Below are positions 42,617 to 50,947 of a DNA stretch of 64,000 nucleotides, piece by piece. Position 1 is the stretch's first letter, and each line of letters begins with the position of its first letter. The stretch comes from an uncultured Hyphomicrobiales bacterium (GTDB lineage Bacteria > Pseudomonadota > Alphaproteobacteria > Rhizobiales > Beijerinckiaceae). Position numbers and translations under genes: made by a program. The DNA lies in contig CAINED010000014.1 in NCBI GenBank assembly GCA_903847605.1, positions 1 through 64,000 on the forward strand. Direction: 5' to 3'. The notes under the pieces were generated by a model that was not told the origin of the DNA, did no database searches, and saw nothing but the letters and a program-made list of their open reading frames with translations.

Positions 42617-43099
42617 ATGAGTCAGAAAAGCGATAGCGACATGTTCCACAAGATCGTGCGCGCGCAGGCCGAATATGCCCGCGCCATCGACAACGACAGG
42701 CTCGAAGACTGGCCTGCCTTCTTCGAGGATCCCTGCCTCTACAGGATCACGACAGCGGGCAATTTTGCGAAAGGCTATGAAGCCGGAATCGTATTCGCCA
42801 ATACGCGCGGCATGTTGACGGACCGCATCACGGCGCTGCGCGAAGCCAACATTTTCGAGCGCCATACATATCGCCACATTTCAGGCGCGCCCTGCATTCT
42901 CTCGGAAGATGCGGACGGCGCACGCAGCGAAACGCCCTTCGTGGTCGTGCGTATCATGCGCGACGGCGTGACAGATGTTTTCGCCAGCGGTTGCTATCGC
43001 GATTTGTGGCGGGCGCATGGCGCGCAGGTTAAGCTCGCCGAGCGCATCGTCATCTGCGATTCCTCGCGCATCGACACGCTGCTGGTGATACCGTTGTAA
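42617..43099 (+). CDS. Rieske oxygenase small subunit, TphA3-like
   Basis: The 160-residue protein has the cystatin-like fold of ring-hydroxylating oxygenase beta subunits: AEYARAIDNDRLEDWPAFFE, MLTDRITALREANIFERHTY, and a C-terminal ICDSSRIDTLLVIPL. It stabilises the large subunit and may affect specificity. As I recall TphA3, the MLTDRIxALREANI and CDSxxxDTL segments are shared, so it fits a terephthalate- or salicylate-type enzyme. The reductase component of the oxygenase is not encoded in the window. Convergent with TTT receptor 4, with a hairpin repeat between. Confidence 0.9.
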   Translation: MSQKSDSDMFHKIVRAQAEYARAIDNDRLEDWPAFFEDPCLYRITTAGNFAKGYEAGIVFANTRGMLTDRITALREANIFERHTYRHISGAPCILSEDADGARSETPFVVVRIMRDGVTDVFASGCYRDLWRAHGAQVKLAERIVICDSSRIDTLLVIPL

Positions 43100-43108
43100 C
43101 GCGCTGTC

Positions 43109-43136
43109 ATCCCGGACGCCGAAGGCGATCCGGGAT
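43109..43136. repeat. Intergenic hairpin repeat, family B copy 2
   Basis: ATCCCGGA (43,109-43,116) pairs with TCCGGGAT (43,129-43,136), extended by CGCC-GAA-GGCG with one unpaired A. Its core equals the copy at 7682-7721. It lies between convergent genes and may terminate both. Confidence 0.75.
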
Positions 43137-43203
43137 CGCTTCCCGGTTTTCCCTACGCGATTCCGGATCTCGCGGTGCTCGGGCGGGATAGGCCTTTCAG
43201 CCA

Positions 43204-44172
43204 TCACTTCTCCTGCAGAACATCTGCCAGCAAAACCTTGTATTTCTCGACTTCGCGCAACACGAGCGCGCCGAGAAATGCTGACTCCAGTTCCTCTCCG
43301 CTCGCCGGAACCGAGGAAAGATCGAGCAGGCGCTGTTTCACAGTATCGCTGGCAACCGCTGTGCGCAGTGCGCCATTCAATCGGGCGATGATGGGCGCAG
43401 GCGTGCCCGCCGGTGCAAACAGCGCGTTCCAGCCCTCGGCCTGAAAGCCTGGCGTGCCCGCCTCGATCGACGTCGGCATCCCCGGTACATTCGGAAGCCG
43501 CGCCGTCGATCCCACCGCGAGCCCGATCACCTTGCCCGCGAGGATCGCGCTCGAAACCGATGTCGCGGAATCGCAGGCGCCGTCGATATGCCCTGCGATG
43601 AGATCGTTCAGCGCGGGGGCCGCGCCGCGATAGCTCACGAGATTCACCTCGACGCCGGAGGCGCGAATGAAGCTGCGGCAGATGAGATAATTCGACGAAC
43701 CGACGCCCGCATGGCCGAGGCTCACCTTGCCGGGGTTGGCCTTCGCATAGGCGACAAACTCGGCGAGCGTCTTCGCCGGAAAGCCCGTCTTGATGGCGAG
43801 CACGGGCGCTGTCTTGGCGATCAGGCCGACGGGCGCAAAAGAGTCCGGCGCATATTGCAGGTTTTTCTGCAGGAAATAGGACGCAGCATGCGTGCCGGTA
43901 TTGCCGATGATGAGCGTATAGCCATCCGGCGTCGCCCGCGCCGCGCGCCCAAGCGCGATCGCGCCGCCGGCGCCGCCGACATTCTCGATGACAAAGCGTT
44001 GACCGAGCACGCGTCCTGCCTCGTCCGCCGCAAGACGGGCGATCACGTCCGATGTGCCGCCGGCCGCAAAGGGCACGATCAGGTTGATGGATTTCGAAGG
44101 GTAGGTGTCCTGCGCCTGCGCGGACGCCGTGACCAGGAACGCGCTTGCCAGCGCCAGTTTCCAGCTTTTCAT
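43204..44172 (-). CDS. Tripartite tricarboxylate transporter (Bug/TctC) receptor 4
   Basis: The 322-residue protein has a signal peptide ending ASAQAQ and Bug motifs YPSKSINLIVPFAAGGTSDV, IENVGGAGGAIALG, DGYTLIIGNTGTH, and VNLVSYRGAAPALNDLIAGH. It is a periplasmic receptor for a carboxylated ligand; the neighbouring divergent feruloyl-CoA-type genes suggest a cinnamate-like acid. About 89 bases separate its start from that gene, enough for two promoters. No permease genes are present. Confidence 0.92.
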   Translation of the reverse strand: MKSWKLALASAFLVTASAQAQDTYPSKSINLIVPFAAGGTSDVIARLAADEAGRVLGQRFVIENVGGAGGAIALGRAARATPDGYTLIIGNTGTHAASYFLQKNLQYAPDSFAPVGLIAKTAPVLAIKTGFPAKTLAEFVAYAKANPGKVSLGHAGVGSSNYLICRSFIRASGVEVNLVSYRGAAPALNDLIAGHIDGACDSATSVSSAILAGKVIGLAVGSTARLPNVPGMPTSIEAGTPGFQAEGWNALFAPAGTPAPIIARLNGALRTAVASDTVKQRLLDLSSVPASGEELESAFLGALVLREVEKYKVLLADVLQEK

Positions 44173-44261
44173 ACGTGCCTCTCCCTGCCTGCTTGCACCC
44201 GTGCGGACCCATGGTTATCAATCCGGGCAAGCGATTGCAAAGGTCGCGCCGGGAGGATGAA

Positions 44262-45092
44262 ATGGCTGACAAGACCTATGAGAATATCAAAATCGTCCGT
44301 GAGGGACCCATAACCTTCCTCACGCTGAACCGTCCCGGCAAGCGCAACGCCATGAGCCCGGCTCTCCATTACGAGATGGAAGAGGCCATGCTCTTCCTCG
44401 CGACCGACAAGGCAACGCGCGTTCTCGTGCTGGCCGGGGAAGGCGAAGCCTGGTGCGCCGGACAGGACCTGAAGCTCTATTTTCGCGAAACGTCCAATAA
44501 TCCAGAGGAGCGTCGCCGTTCCAATGCATCCAGCCATCGCTGGCGCTGGGATCTGATGACGACATTCCCCAAGCCCACCATTGCCATGGTGAACGGTTAC
44601 TGTTTCGGCGCGGCCTTCACCCAGCTTTGCGCCTGCGATTTTGCGATCGCGGCGGAGGACGCAACTTTCGGTCTTTCCGAAGTGAACTGGGGCATTCTGC
44701 CCGGCGGCATCGTCAGCTGGAATCTCACGGACATGATGCTGCCGCGTCACGCGCTCTACTACGCAACGACGGGCGAGCCTTTCGATGGCAAGCGTGCGGT
44801 GGAACTCGGGCTCGTGAACTTTGCCGTGCCGAAAGAGAAATTGCGCGAAGAGACGATGAAGCTGGCCGAAAAGATGCTGAAGCTCAATCCGTCTGTCGTT
44901 CGCTACACGAAGGAAGCGATCCGCGCCGTGCGCGGCATGACGCAGGAAAAAGCACGCGATTACCTCGGCGCCAAGCAGGACTCCCTGCATCGCGCGGACA
45001 AGGAAATCGGCGACAAGGTCGGCATGAAGAAGTTTCTCGACGACAAGTCCTATCGCCCCGGTCTCGGCCCCTATCAGCGCGAAGAAGGCTGA
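44262..45092 (+). CDS. Feruloyl-CoA hydratase/lyase-like crotonase
   Basis: The 276-residue crotonase-fold protein (GGGAGGA before ATG 44,262) has the oxyanion-hole segments AWCAGQDLKLYF and NGYCFGAAF and E140 in GLSEVNWGI, which matches the catalytic Glu of hydroxycinnamoyl-CoA hydratase-lyase. The length equals that enzyme's 276 residues. The C-terminal DDKSYRPGLGPYQRE also fits. It would hydrate and cleave feruloyl- or coumaroyl-CoA to an aromatic aldehyde and acetyl-CoA. The acyl-CoA synthetase gene starts 6 bases after its stop. Confidence 0.86.
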   Translation: MADKTYENIKIVREGPITFLTLNRPGKRNAMSPALHYEMEEAMLFLATDKATRVLVLAGEGEAWCAGQDLKLYFRETSNNPEERRRSNASSHRWRWDLMTTFPKPTIAMVNGYCFGAAFTQLCACDFAIAAEDATFGLSEVNWGILPGGIVSWNLTDMMLPRHALYYATTGEPFDGKRAVELGLVNFAVPKEKLREETMKLAEKMLKLNPSVVRYTKEAIRAVRGMTQEKARDYLGAKQDSLHRADKEIGDKVGMKKFLDDKSYRPGLGPYQREEG

Positions 45093-45098
45093 GACGCG

Positions 45099-47243
45099 AT
45101 GGACAAGGGCAAGTCGATTGCGGCGCTGTTTGCGCCCAATAATGTCGTGCTGGTTGGAGCCTCGGACCGCAACTGGGCGCCGCGCGTATTTCATAATCTG
45201 CAGCGCTTTGGCTATGCGGGCGAAATCTATCTCGTCAATCCCAACCGCAGCGAACTCTGGGGCCGCCGCTGCTACGCATCGCTGGCCGATCTGCCTGCAG
45301 CGCCCGATCATCTCGCGCTCTTTGTTCCCGCAGACCAGTCTCTCGACATTCTCGAAGACGGAGCGGCGCGTGGCGCACGCAGCGCGACTTTTTTCGCCGC
45401 AGGTTTCGGCGAAGGCGGCGATGCAAAAGGGCTGGCGCGCGCGAAACGGCTCAAGAACATTCTGGACCGTACCGGCATTGCAGCCATCGGCCCCAATTGC
45501 ATGGGCCTTGCAGTCGGACGCGCGAAATTCTCCACCATTCCCGACGAGCACCACGCGCCGCTGAAGCCCGGTCCGGTCGCGGCCATCACGCAAAGCGGAA
45601 TGCTGGTGCAGACTGTCGGACGCGGCCTGAACGATGCCGGCCTGCCGCTCGCCTATCTTCTTTCTGCCGGTAACCAGACCGGGTTGACGATTGCGGACTA
45701 TGTCTCGCACCTGGCCGACGACGACGACCTGCGTGTGATCGTCTGCTACATCGAGGCGGTCAGGGATGCGCCGGACTTTCTCGCTGCGGCCAGAAAAGCC
45801 AAAGCGAATGGGAAGACGGTCGTCGTCGCCAAGATCGGAGGTTCCGAGGAGTCGCGCGCTGCGGCGCTGGCGCACACCGGTTCTCTCGCCGGCAGTCTCG
45901 ACGTCTTCGATGCATTCGCGCGCGACGCGGGAATTGTGCGCGTCGATTCTCTTGAAGATATCGTCATGGCCGCCGAATATCTTTCGCGCTCGCAGCGGCC
46001 CAAGGGCAAGCGCGTCGGCTTGATGACGAATTCGGGCGCGTTGCGTTCCCTCACCAGCGAAACGGCGCCGCATTTCGGCATTTCCTTTCCGCCTTTCTCC
46101 GAAGAAACGGCGGCGCGTCTGAAAGAGCTTCATCCGGAAGCGGAAGTCTCAAACCCCTACGACTTCAAGCGCACGCTGCCTTCGGACCTTTACATTAAGC
46201 TGATCGAAACCGTGCATGCAGATCCAAACTGCGACATGGTTCTCCTGACCGAAGAACTGCCGCGCGAAGCGGGCATAGAACGCAAGGTTTCGAATTTCAG
46301 GGCCATCGAGAAATGGCTGGCGGAAGGGCACGCCCGTGAAAAGCCGCTTGCAGTCTTCTCGCCCATCACGCTGAATGAAAATCATTACATGCAGCAGCTT
46401 CGCGAGGAGCTGCCGCACATTCCTTGGCTCCACGACATATCCAAGACATTCCGTACGCTGGCGCGGCTGCCGGACGCGAGCGGGAATGGCAGCGCAGGCG
46501 CGTCCGAAATTCCGGCGAACCGGCGCGCATTGATCGACAAGTGGCGCGCGCATGCAAGAACCCTCGATAAGCCCGTCGCGCTCAACGAGGTCGACTCGAA
46601 ATCCATTCTTGCTGCATATGGCGTCGCGTCCCCCGCTGAAATCATCGTGAAGACTTCCGAAGAAGCGGCTGCCGCAGCTGAAAAACTCGGCTTTCCCGTC
46701 GTTATCAAGGCGGTCAGTGCTGAGATCGCGCACAAGAGCGATGCGGGGCTCGTCAAGCTTGGTATCGCCGACGCCACGCAGGCCCGCAACGCGGCCGATG
46801 AGATGACAAGCACGTGTGCACGGCTTGGCGTGCGGCTCGAAGGCATTCTCGTTGCCCAGCAGGTGAAGGGCGGCATCGAGATGGTGGCCGGAATTCATCG
46901 CGATCCAGAAATGGGTCCGGTCGTGATGGCGGGACTAGGCGGCGTCTGGCTCGAACTCTTCAAGGACGTCGCTTTCGCGCCGCCATGGCTGGATCGCGAC
47001 GCTGCGCTCGAAGCGATTGCAACGACGCGCGCTGCAACTTTGCTTGCGGGCTATCGCGGCGCGCCCGCCGCCGATGCCGCTGCGCTTGCCGATGTCATGG
47101 TTTCGCTCGGCGCATTGTCACGCGAATTCGGTGACATCATGGAATCCGTCGACGTCAATCCCTTGCTGGTCCGGGAGAAGGGCAAGGGCGCCGTCGCGCT
47201 GGACGGGCTTGTCGTGCTGCGGCCGCCAGCCGCGAACGCCTGA
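45099..47243 (+). CDS. ADP-forming-type acyl-CoA synthetase, FerA-like
   Basis: The 714-residue protein is the fused form of the NDP-forming acyl-CoA synthetase family: an N-terminal CoA-binding domain (LVGASDRNWAPRVFHNL), the ligase domain with phosphohistidine His259 (ALAHTGSLAGS), and a C-terminal ATP-grasp domain (LGFPVVIKAVSAEIAHKSD). FerA of Sphingobium, which activates ferulate, belongs to this family. Next to a feruloyl-CoA hydratase/lyase-like gene with a 6-base gap, this is probably the matching CoA ligase. Other family members act on acetate, pimelate or aryl acids. Confidence 0.86.
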   Translation: MDKGKSIAALFAPNNVVLVGASDRNWAPRVFHNLQRFGYAGEIYLVNPNRSELWGRRCYASLADLPAAPDHLALFVPADQSLDILEDGAARGARSATFFAAGFGEGGDAKGLARAKRLKNILDRTGIAAIGPNCMGLAVGRAKFSTIPDEHHAPLKPGPVAAITQSGMLVQTVGRGLNDAGLPLAYLLSAGNQTGLTIADYVSHLADDDDLRVIVCYIEAVRDAPDFLAAARKAKANGKTVVVAKIGGSEESRAAALAHTGSLAGSLDVFDAFARDAGIVRVDSLEDIVMAAEYLSRSQRPKGKRVGLMTNSGALRSLTSETAPHFGISFPPFSEETAARLKELHPEAEVSNPYDFKRTLPSDLYIKLIETVHADPNCDMVLLTEELPREAGIERKVSNFRAIEKWLAEGHAREKPLAVFSPITLNENHYMQQLREELPHIPWLHDISKTFRTLARLPDASGNGSAGASEIPANRRALIDKWRAHARTLDKPVALNEVDSKSILAAYGVASPAEIIVKTSEEAAAAAEKLGFPVVIKAVSAEIAHKSDAGLVKLGIADATQARNAADEMTSTCARLGVRLEGILVAQQVKGGIEMVAGIHRDPEMGPVVMAGLGGVWLELFKDVAFAPPWLDRDAALEAIATTRAATLLAGYRGAPAADAAALADVMVSLGALSREFGDIMESVDVNPLLVREKGKGAVALDGLVVLRPPAANA

Positions 47244-47332
47244 GGATTGCTTCGCGCTTGACAGGCTGATGGCGCGCGCATCCAATCGTAGCAGGCGAAC
47301 TGAAAAACCAACGAAGACGCCGGGAGGACAAC

Positions 47333-49501
47333 ATGGACTTCGAAACGTCCAGCAAAAAAGTCGACGCCCTCACCCATCCCCGGAACGCCGTCGTCGTCGG
47401 GGCCAGCGACAGGCCGGGCTCATGGGCCTCCCGCGTCTGGCGCAACCTGCACGAATACAGTTTTCCCGGAAAAGTTTATCCCTTCAATCCCGGCCGTACC
47501 GAGCTTTACGGCCAGCCCTGTTACGGCGATTTCGCGGCTCTGCCGGAAAAGCCTGATCATCTCGTCGTTCTCGTCCCCGCGCCGCATGTGCCCGAGCTTT
47601 TGCGGCAGGGCGCGGCTGCCGGCGCGCGTAGCGCCACGGTGTTCTCGTCAGGCTTCGGCGAGGCTTACGACAAGGCCGCCGAAAAACTTGGCGCGGAATT
47701 GCGCAAGGCCATTGCCGATACAGGTCTTGGCGTATCCGGCCCCAACTGCATGGGCAATATCTGCGGCCCCGCGAGTTTCGTGACCCTGACCGAAGAACGG
47801 CCCCTGTCGCCCGGGCAGGGCCCAGTCGCGCTCGTAGGCCAGTCCGGCGGCGTCATGCTTTTCATGAATGCGGCGCTCGACGAGCGCGGCATCAAGGCCG
47901 GCTATCTCATCACCAGCGGCAACGAGGCTGGCCTCGGCATCGCCGATTACATCGCCTATTTCGCGACGCAGCCAGAAGTGAAGGTCATTTTCATGTATAG
48001 CGAAGGGCTGAAAGATGTCGCGCGCTTTCGCGCGGCATGCCGGCTCGCGCGCGCCAACGGCAAGGAAATCATCGCCTACAAACTCGGTCACTCCGAAGCC
48101 GGACGCGGGGCGGCCATGGCGCATACAGGTTCGCTCGCAGGGTCCATCGAAGCCTTCGATGCCGTCGCTGGCGATCTCGGCATCGTGCGCGCGGACACGC
48201 TCGATGACGCCGTCGAGATTTGCGAATTGCTCGTGCATACGGGTGCGCCGCGTGGCCGACGTCTCGGGGCGATCACGCTGTCGGGCGCCTATCGCGGCAT
48301 GCTCTACGACGCTGCCGATCGAAACGGACTTTCGTTTCCAACGCTCGAACAGAAGACGTTCGACGACCTTAACGCGATCCTTGGCGTGGGCTCGCTCGTC
48401 AGCAATCCCGTCGATGGCGGCTTCGGCGTGCTCACCAGCGAACAGAATTTTCTGCGCAGTGTCGAAGCGCTCGACGCGGATGCGAATGTCGACATGATCC
48501 TGCTGCAGGACTCGCTGCCGCGCGTGAAGACGGCAGGACGAGGCGAGCGCTATATCAAGCTCATGGAAGACTATGTGACCGGCAAGGCCACCAAGCCCAT
48601 CGCCTTCATCACGCCGACATCGCATGGCCAGTCCGACTACAGCCGCGGCATCCGGGCAGAAGTGCCGCATATCTCATTCCTGCAGGAAGCCAACAAGGCC
48701 CTGCGCGCTATCGCCAAAATCGCGCGCAGCCGTGAACTCGAAGCGTTGGGAATGGATGCTGCGAAGCTGAAGCACAAGCAAGACGCCGCGCAGAAGGCGG
48801 CCATCGCCGATTTGCGCCAGCGCGCCCGCAAGACCAAAGCTCCGCTCGCTCTCAACGAATACGAGTCCAAGGAACTCTTGCGCTTGTGGGGTGTGCCCCT
48901 TGGAGCGGAAGCCCTCGTGAAGACTCCGGCCGCGGCTGTGAAAGCTGCCGAAAAGATTGGTTATCCCGTTGTCCTCAAGGCCGTCAGCGCGACATTGCTG
49001 CACAAATCCGACGTCGGCGCGGTGCAACTCAATCTCGCCAATGCGCGCGCCGTTGAAGCCGCCTGGAAACGCATCCAGGACAATCTCAAAAAACATGGTG
49101 TGAAGGACAAGCTCGATGGCATGCTCGTGGCCAAACAGGCGAAGGGCGGGCTCGAAGTCGTGCTTGGCATTCATCGCGATCCCGAAGTCGGGCCGGTCGT
49201 CATGGTCGGAACGGGCGGCGTTCTCCTTGAACTGACGAAGGATGTCGCCTTCGGCGCTGCGCCCATCTCGCGCGAGAAGGCGCTGGACATGCTGGCGCAG
49301 ACGAATGCGGGTACGCTACTCAAAGGTTATCGTGGCGGGCCTAAATACGACATCGAGGCTGCGATCAGCGCCATCATGGCGCTTGGCCGTCTCGCGCAGG
49401 ATTTATCGGGCATCGTCCATTCGGCAGACGTGAATCCGTTCGTCATCATGCCGGAAGGGCAGGGCGCTGTGGCGCTCGATGCACTCCTCATTGTCGAATA
49501 G
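47333..49501 (+). CDS. Second ADP-forming-type acyl-CoA synthetase
   Basis: The 722-residue protein is a paralogue of the preceding gene with the same domain order: CoA-binding (VVGASDRPGSWASRVWRNLH), ligase with phosphohistidine His264 (AMAHTGSLAGS), and ATP-grasp (IGYPVVLKAVSATLLHKSD). The pair is probably an old duplication, since the sequences diverge in the middle. Its substrate may differ from that of the first copy. It follows 89 bases downstream with its own GGGAGGA site and precedes an ornithine-cyclodeaminase-family gene by 17 bases. Confidence 0.86.
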   Translation: MDFETSSKKVDALTHPRNAVVVGASDRPGSWASRVWRNLHEYSFPGKVYPFNPGRTELYGQPCYGDFAALPEKPDHLVVLVPAPHVPELLRQGAAAGARSATVFSSGFGEAYDKAAEKLGAELRKAIADTGLGVSGPNCMGNICGPASFVTLTEERPLSPGQGPVALVGQSGGVMLFMNAALDERGIKAGYLITSGNEAGLGIADYIAYFATQPEVKVIFMYSEGLKDVARFRAACRLARANGKEIIAYKLGHSEAGRGAAMAHTGSLAGSIEAFDAVAGDLGIVRADTLDDAVEICELLVHTGAPRGRRLGAITLSGAYRGMLYDAADRNGLSFPTLEQKTFDDLNAILGVGSLVSNPVDGGFGVLTSEQNFLRSVEALDADANVDMILLQDSLPRVKTAGRGERYIKLMEDYVTGKATKPIAFITPTSHGQSDYSRGIRAEVPHISFLQEANKALRAIAKIARSRELEALGMDAAKLKHKQDAAQKAAIADLRQRARKTKAPLALNEYESKELLRLWGVPLGAEALVKTPAAAVKAAEKIGYPVVLKAVSATLLHKSDVGAVQLNLANARAVEAAWKRIQDNLKKHGVKDKLDGMLVAKQAKGGLEVVLGIHRDPEVGPVVMVGTGGVLLELTKDVAFGAAPISREKALDMLAQTNAGTLLKGYRGGPKYDIEAAISAIMALGRLAQDLSGIVHSADVNPFVIMPEGQGAVALDALLIVE

Positions 49502-49518
49502 CTTTTCAGGGGACGCTC

Positions 49519-50625
49519 GTGACTCTCATCATCAACAACGACGACGTGCATCGCGTCCTGACCATGCCCGATACGATTGACGTCCTCGAGCAAGCCTATC
49601 TCGACCTTGCGCAGGGCGAAGCGATTTGCCGTCCGCGCATCGACATCCGAATCCCGACGGAAGATGTGGGCCGCAATTACCAATGGGGTACGATGGAAGG
49701 CGGCTCGACGCGCGGCTATTTCGCGATCCGCATGAAGTCAGACATTGTCTATGAGACCGAGTACAACGGCGTACGCACCCAGGAAAAATATTGTGTCGAG
49801 CCGGGCACATTCTGCGGCCTCATTCTGCTGACCTCAATTCAGAATGGCGAGCCGCTCGCCTTCATCAACGATGGCCATCTGCAGCATATGCGCGTTGGCG
49901 CGGATGGCGGCATCGGTGTCAAATACATGTCGCGGCCGGATTCCGAAGTCGTGGGCATGCTCGGTTCCGGCGGCATGGCGCGCACTCATATGCAAGCCTT
50001 CACCTATGTCCGCAACATTAAAAAGCTCAAGGTATTTTCGCCGACGCGCGCCAATCGCGAGGCTTTCGCCGAAGAAATGCGCGCGCTCTATAATATCGAA
50101 GTCGAGGTCTGCGACGCGCCCGAACAAATTTATCGCGGCGCTCATATCGTGGCGGGGCTGACGGATTCCGCCGTGCCTGTACTCGACGGCGCCTGTCTCG
50201 AGGAGGGCCAGCATCTGGTCAATATCGGCGGCAGCGGAACGCCGGACAAAGCAAGCATCGAGCGCGTGGATGTCTATTTGCGCTTCGGCAACGCGCCGGG
50301 CCCGAAAGGCCATCCTGAACTCGCGACCGATGCGGAACATCTTGGCTATGAAGCGCGCCCGCGTCAGGAAAAATTCGGCGACGGGCGCAAGGGCAAGCGC
50401 GGTCACGGCGCGATGCTTCCGGACAAGATGGTGACGCTCGCCGACCTCGTTCATGGACAAAAGAAGGGGCGCACAGACGAGCGCCAGATCACATGGTCGG
50501 AGCGCGGCAATCTGCAAGGTGCGCAGTTCTTCTCTGTGGCAGGCCGCGTCTATGAAAAAGCGAAGGAAGCGGGTCTCGGCTATGAAATTCCGACCGGTTT
50601 ATTTTTGCAGAATATTCGAAATTGA
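49519..50625 (+). CDS. Ornithine cyclodeaminase/mu-crystallin family protein
   Basis: The 368-residue protein has the family's NAD-binding segment VVGMLGSGGMARTHMQAFTY and the N-terminal substrate region MPDTIDVLEQAYLDLAQGEA. Family members include ornithine cyclodeaminase, alanine dehydrogenase, ketimine reductases and related NAD(P)-dependent enzymes. It is longer than typical (about 315-350) because of inserted loops. It starts 17 bases after the second acyl-CoA synthetase and is followed by intergenic hairpins. The role in this operon is not obvious; the product may be an imine or an amino acid rather than ornithine. Confidence 0.82.
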   Translation: MTLIINNDDVHRVLTMPDTIDVLEQAYLDLAQGEAICRPRIDIRIPTEDVGRNYQWGTMEGGSTRGYFAIRMKSDIVYETEYNGVRTQEKYCVEPGTFCGLILLTSIQNGEPLAFINDGHLQHMRVGADGGIGVKYMSRPDSEVVGMLGSGGMARTHMQAFTYVRNIKKLKVFSPTRANREAFAEEMRALYNIEVEVCDAPEQIYRGAHIVAGLTDSAVPVLDGACLEEGQHLVNIGGSGTPDKASIERVDVYLRFGNAPGPKGHPELATDAEHLGYEARPRQEKFGDGRKGKRGHGAMLPDKMVTLADLVHGQKKGRTDERQITWSERGNLQGAQFFSVAGRVYEKAKEAGLGYEIPTGLFLQNIRN

Positions 50626-50947
50626 ATAAAAGTTTATCGAAAAGGGGTGGGCCGCGATGACAGTATGTGGGGATAGGTGTCACCGCGGCCCGGGGCGGGT
50701 GCCAGCACCTGTGGGACGGATTGGCGCTGGCAAACGCAAACCTAATGCTCAAGTTTTATGAAATAGCGCTTAGAATGCGCGGCAAATTGCTAACGCGGAT
50801 CAAGCTTGATGCATTCTGTCTCGGATAGTTGCAATTTTACCGATCGCGTAGCGTGCGGACGCAAGTGCTTCTGTCGCAGTGACAAATTCGCGAGTGGCGG
50901 CATCGAAAATTCCTCTCGATTGGCAATGCGCCGCAGCGGAAACGCCG
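50626..50947. other. Intergenic region with two hairpins, no gene seen
   Basis: Between the ornithine-cyclodeaminase-family gene and the MFS gene there is no recognisable coding frame. Two hairpins are visible: 50,648-50,661 with 50,677-50,690 (14-bp arms, one mismatch, 15-base loop), and GCCAGC (50,700-50,705) with GCTGGC (50,725-50,730). The part 50,740-50,840 is AT-richer and may hold a promoter. The first hairpin could be a terminator without a T-run or part of a structured RNA. Confidence 0.5.

Noticed and set aside
44169-46133. A 654-codon minus-strand frame opposite the feruloyl-CoA-type genes.
   Set aside because: Rich in Arg, His and Gly without motifs; shadow of the plus-strand genes.
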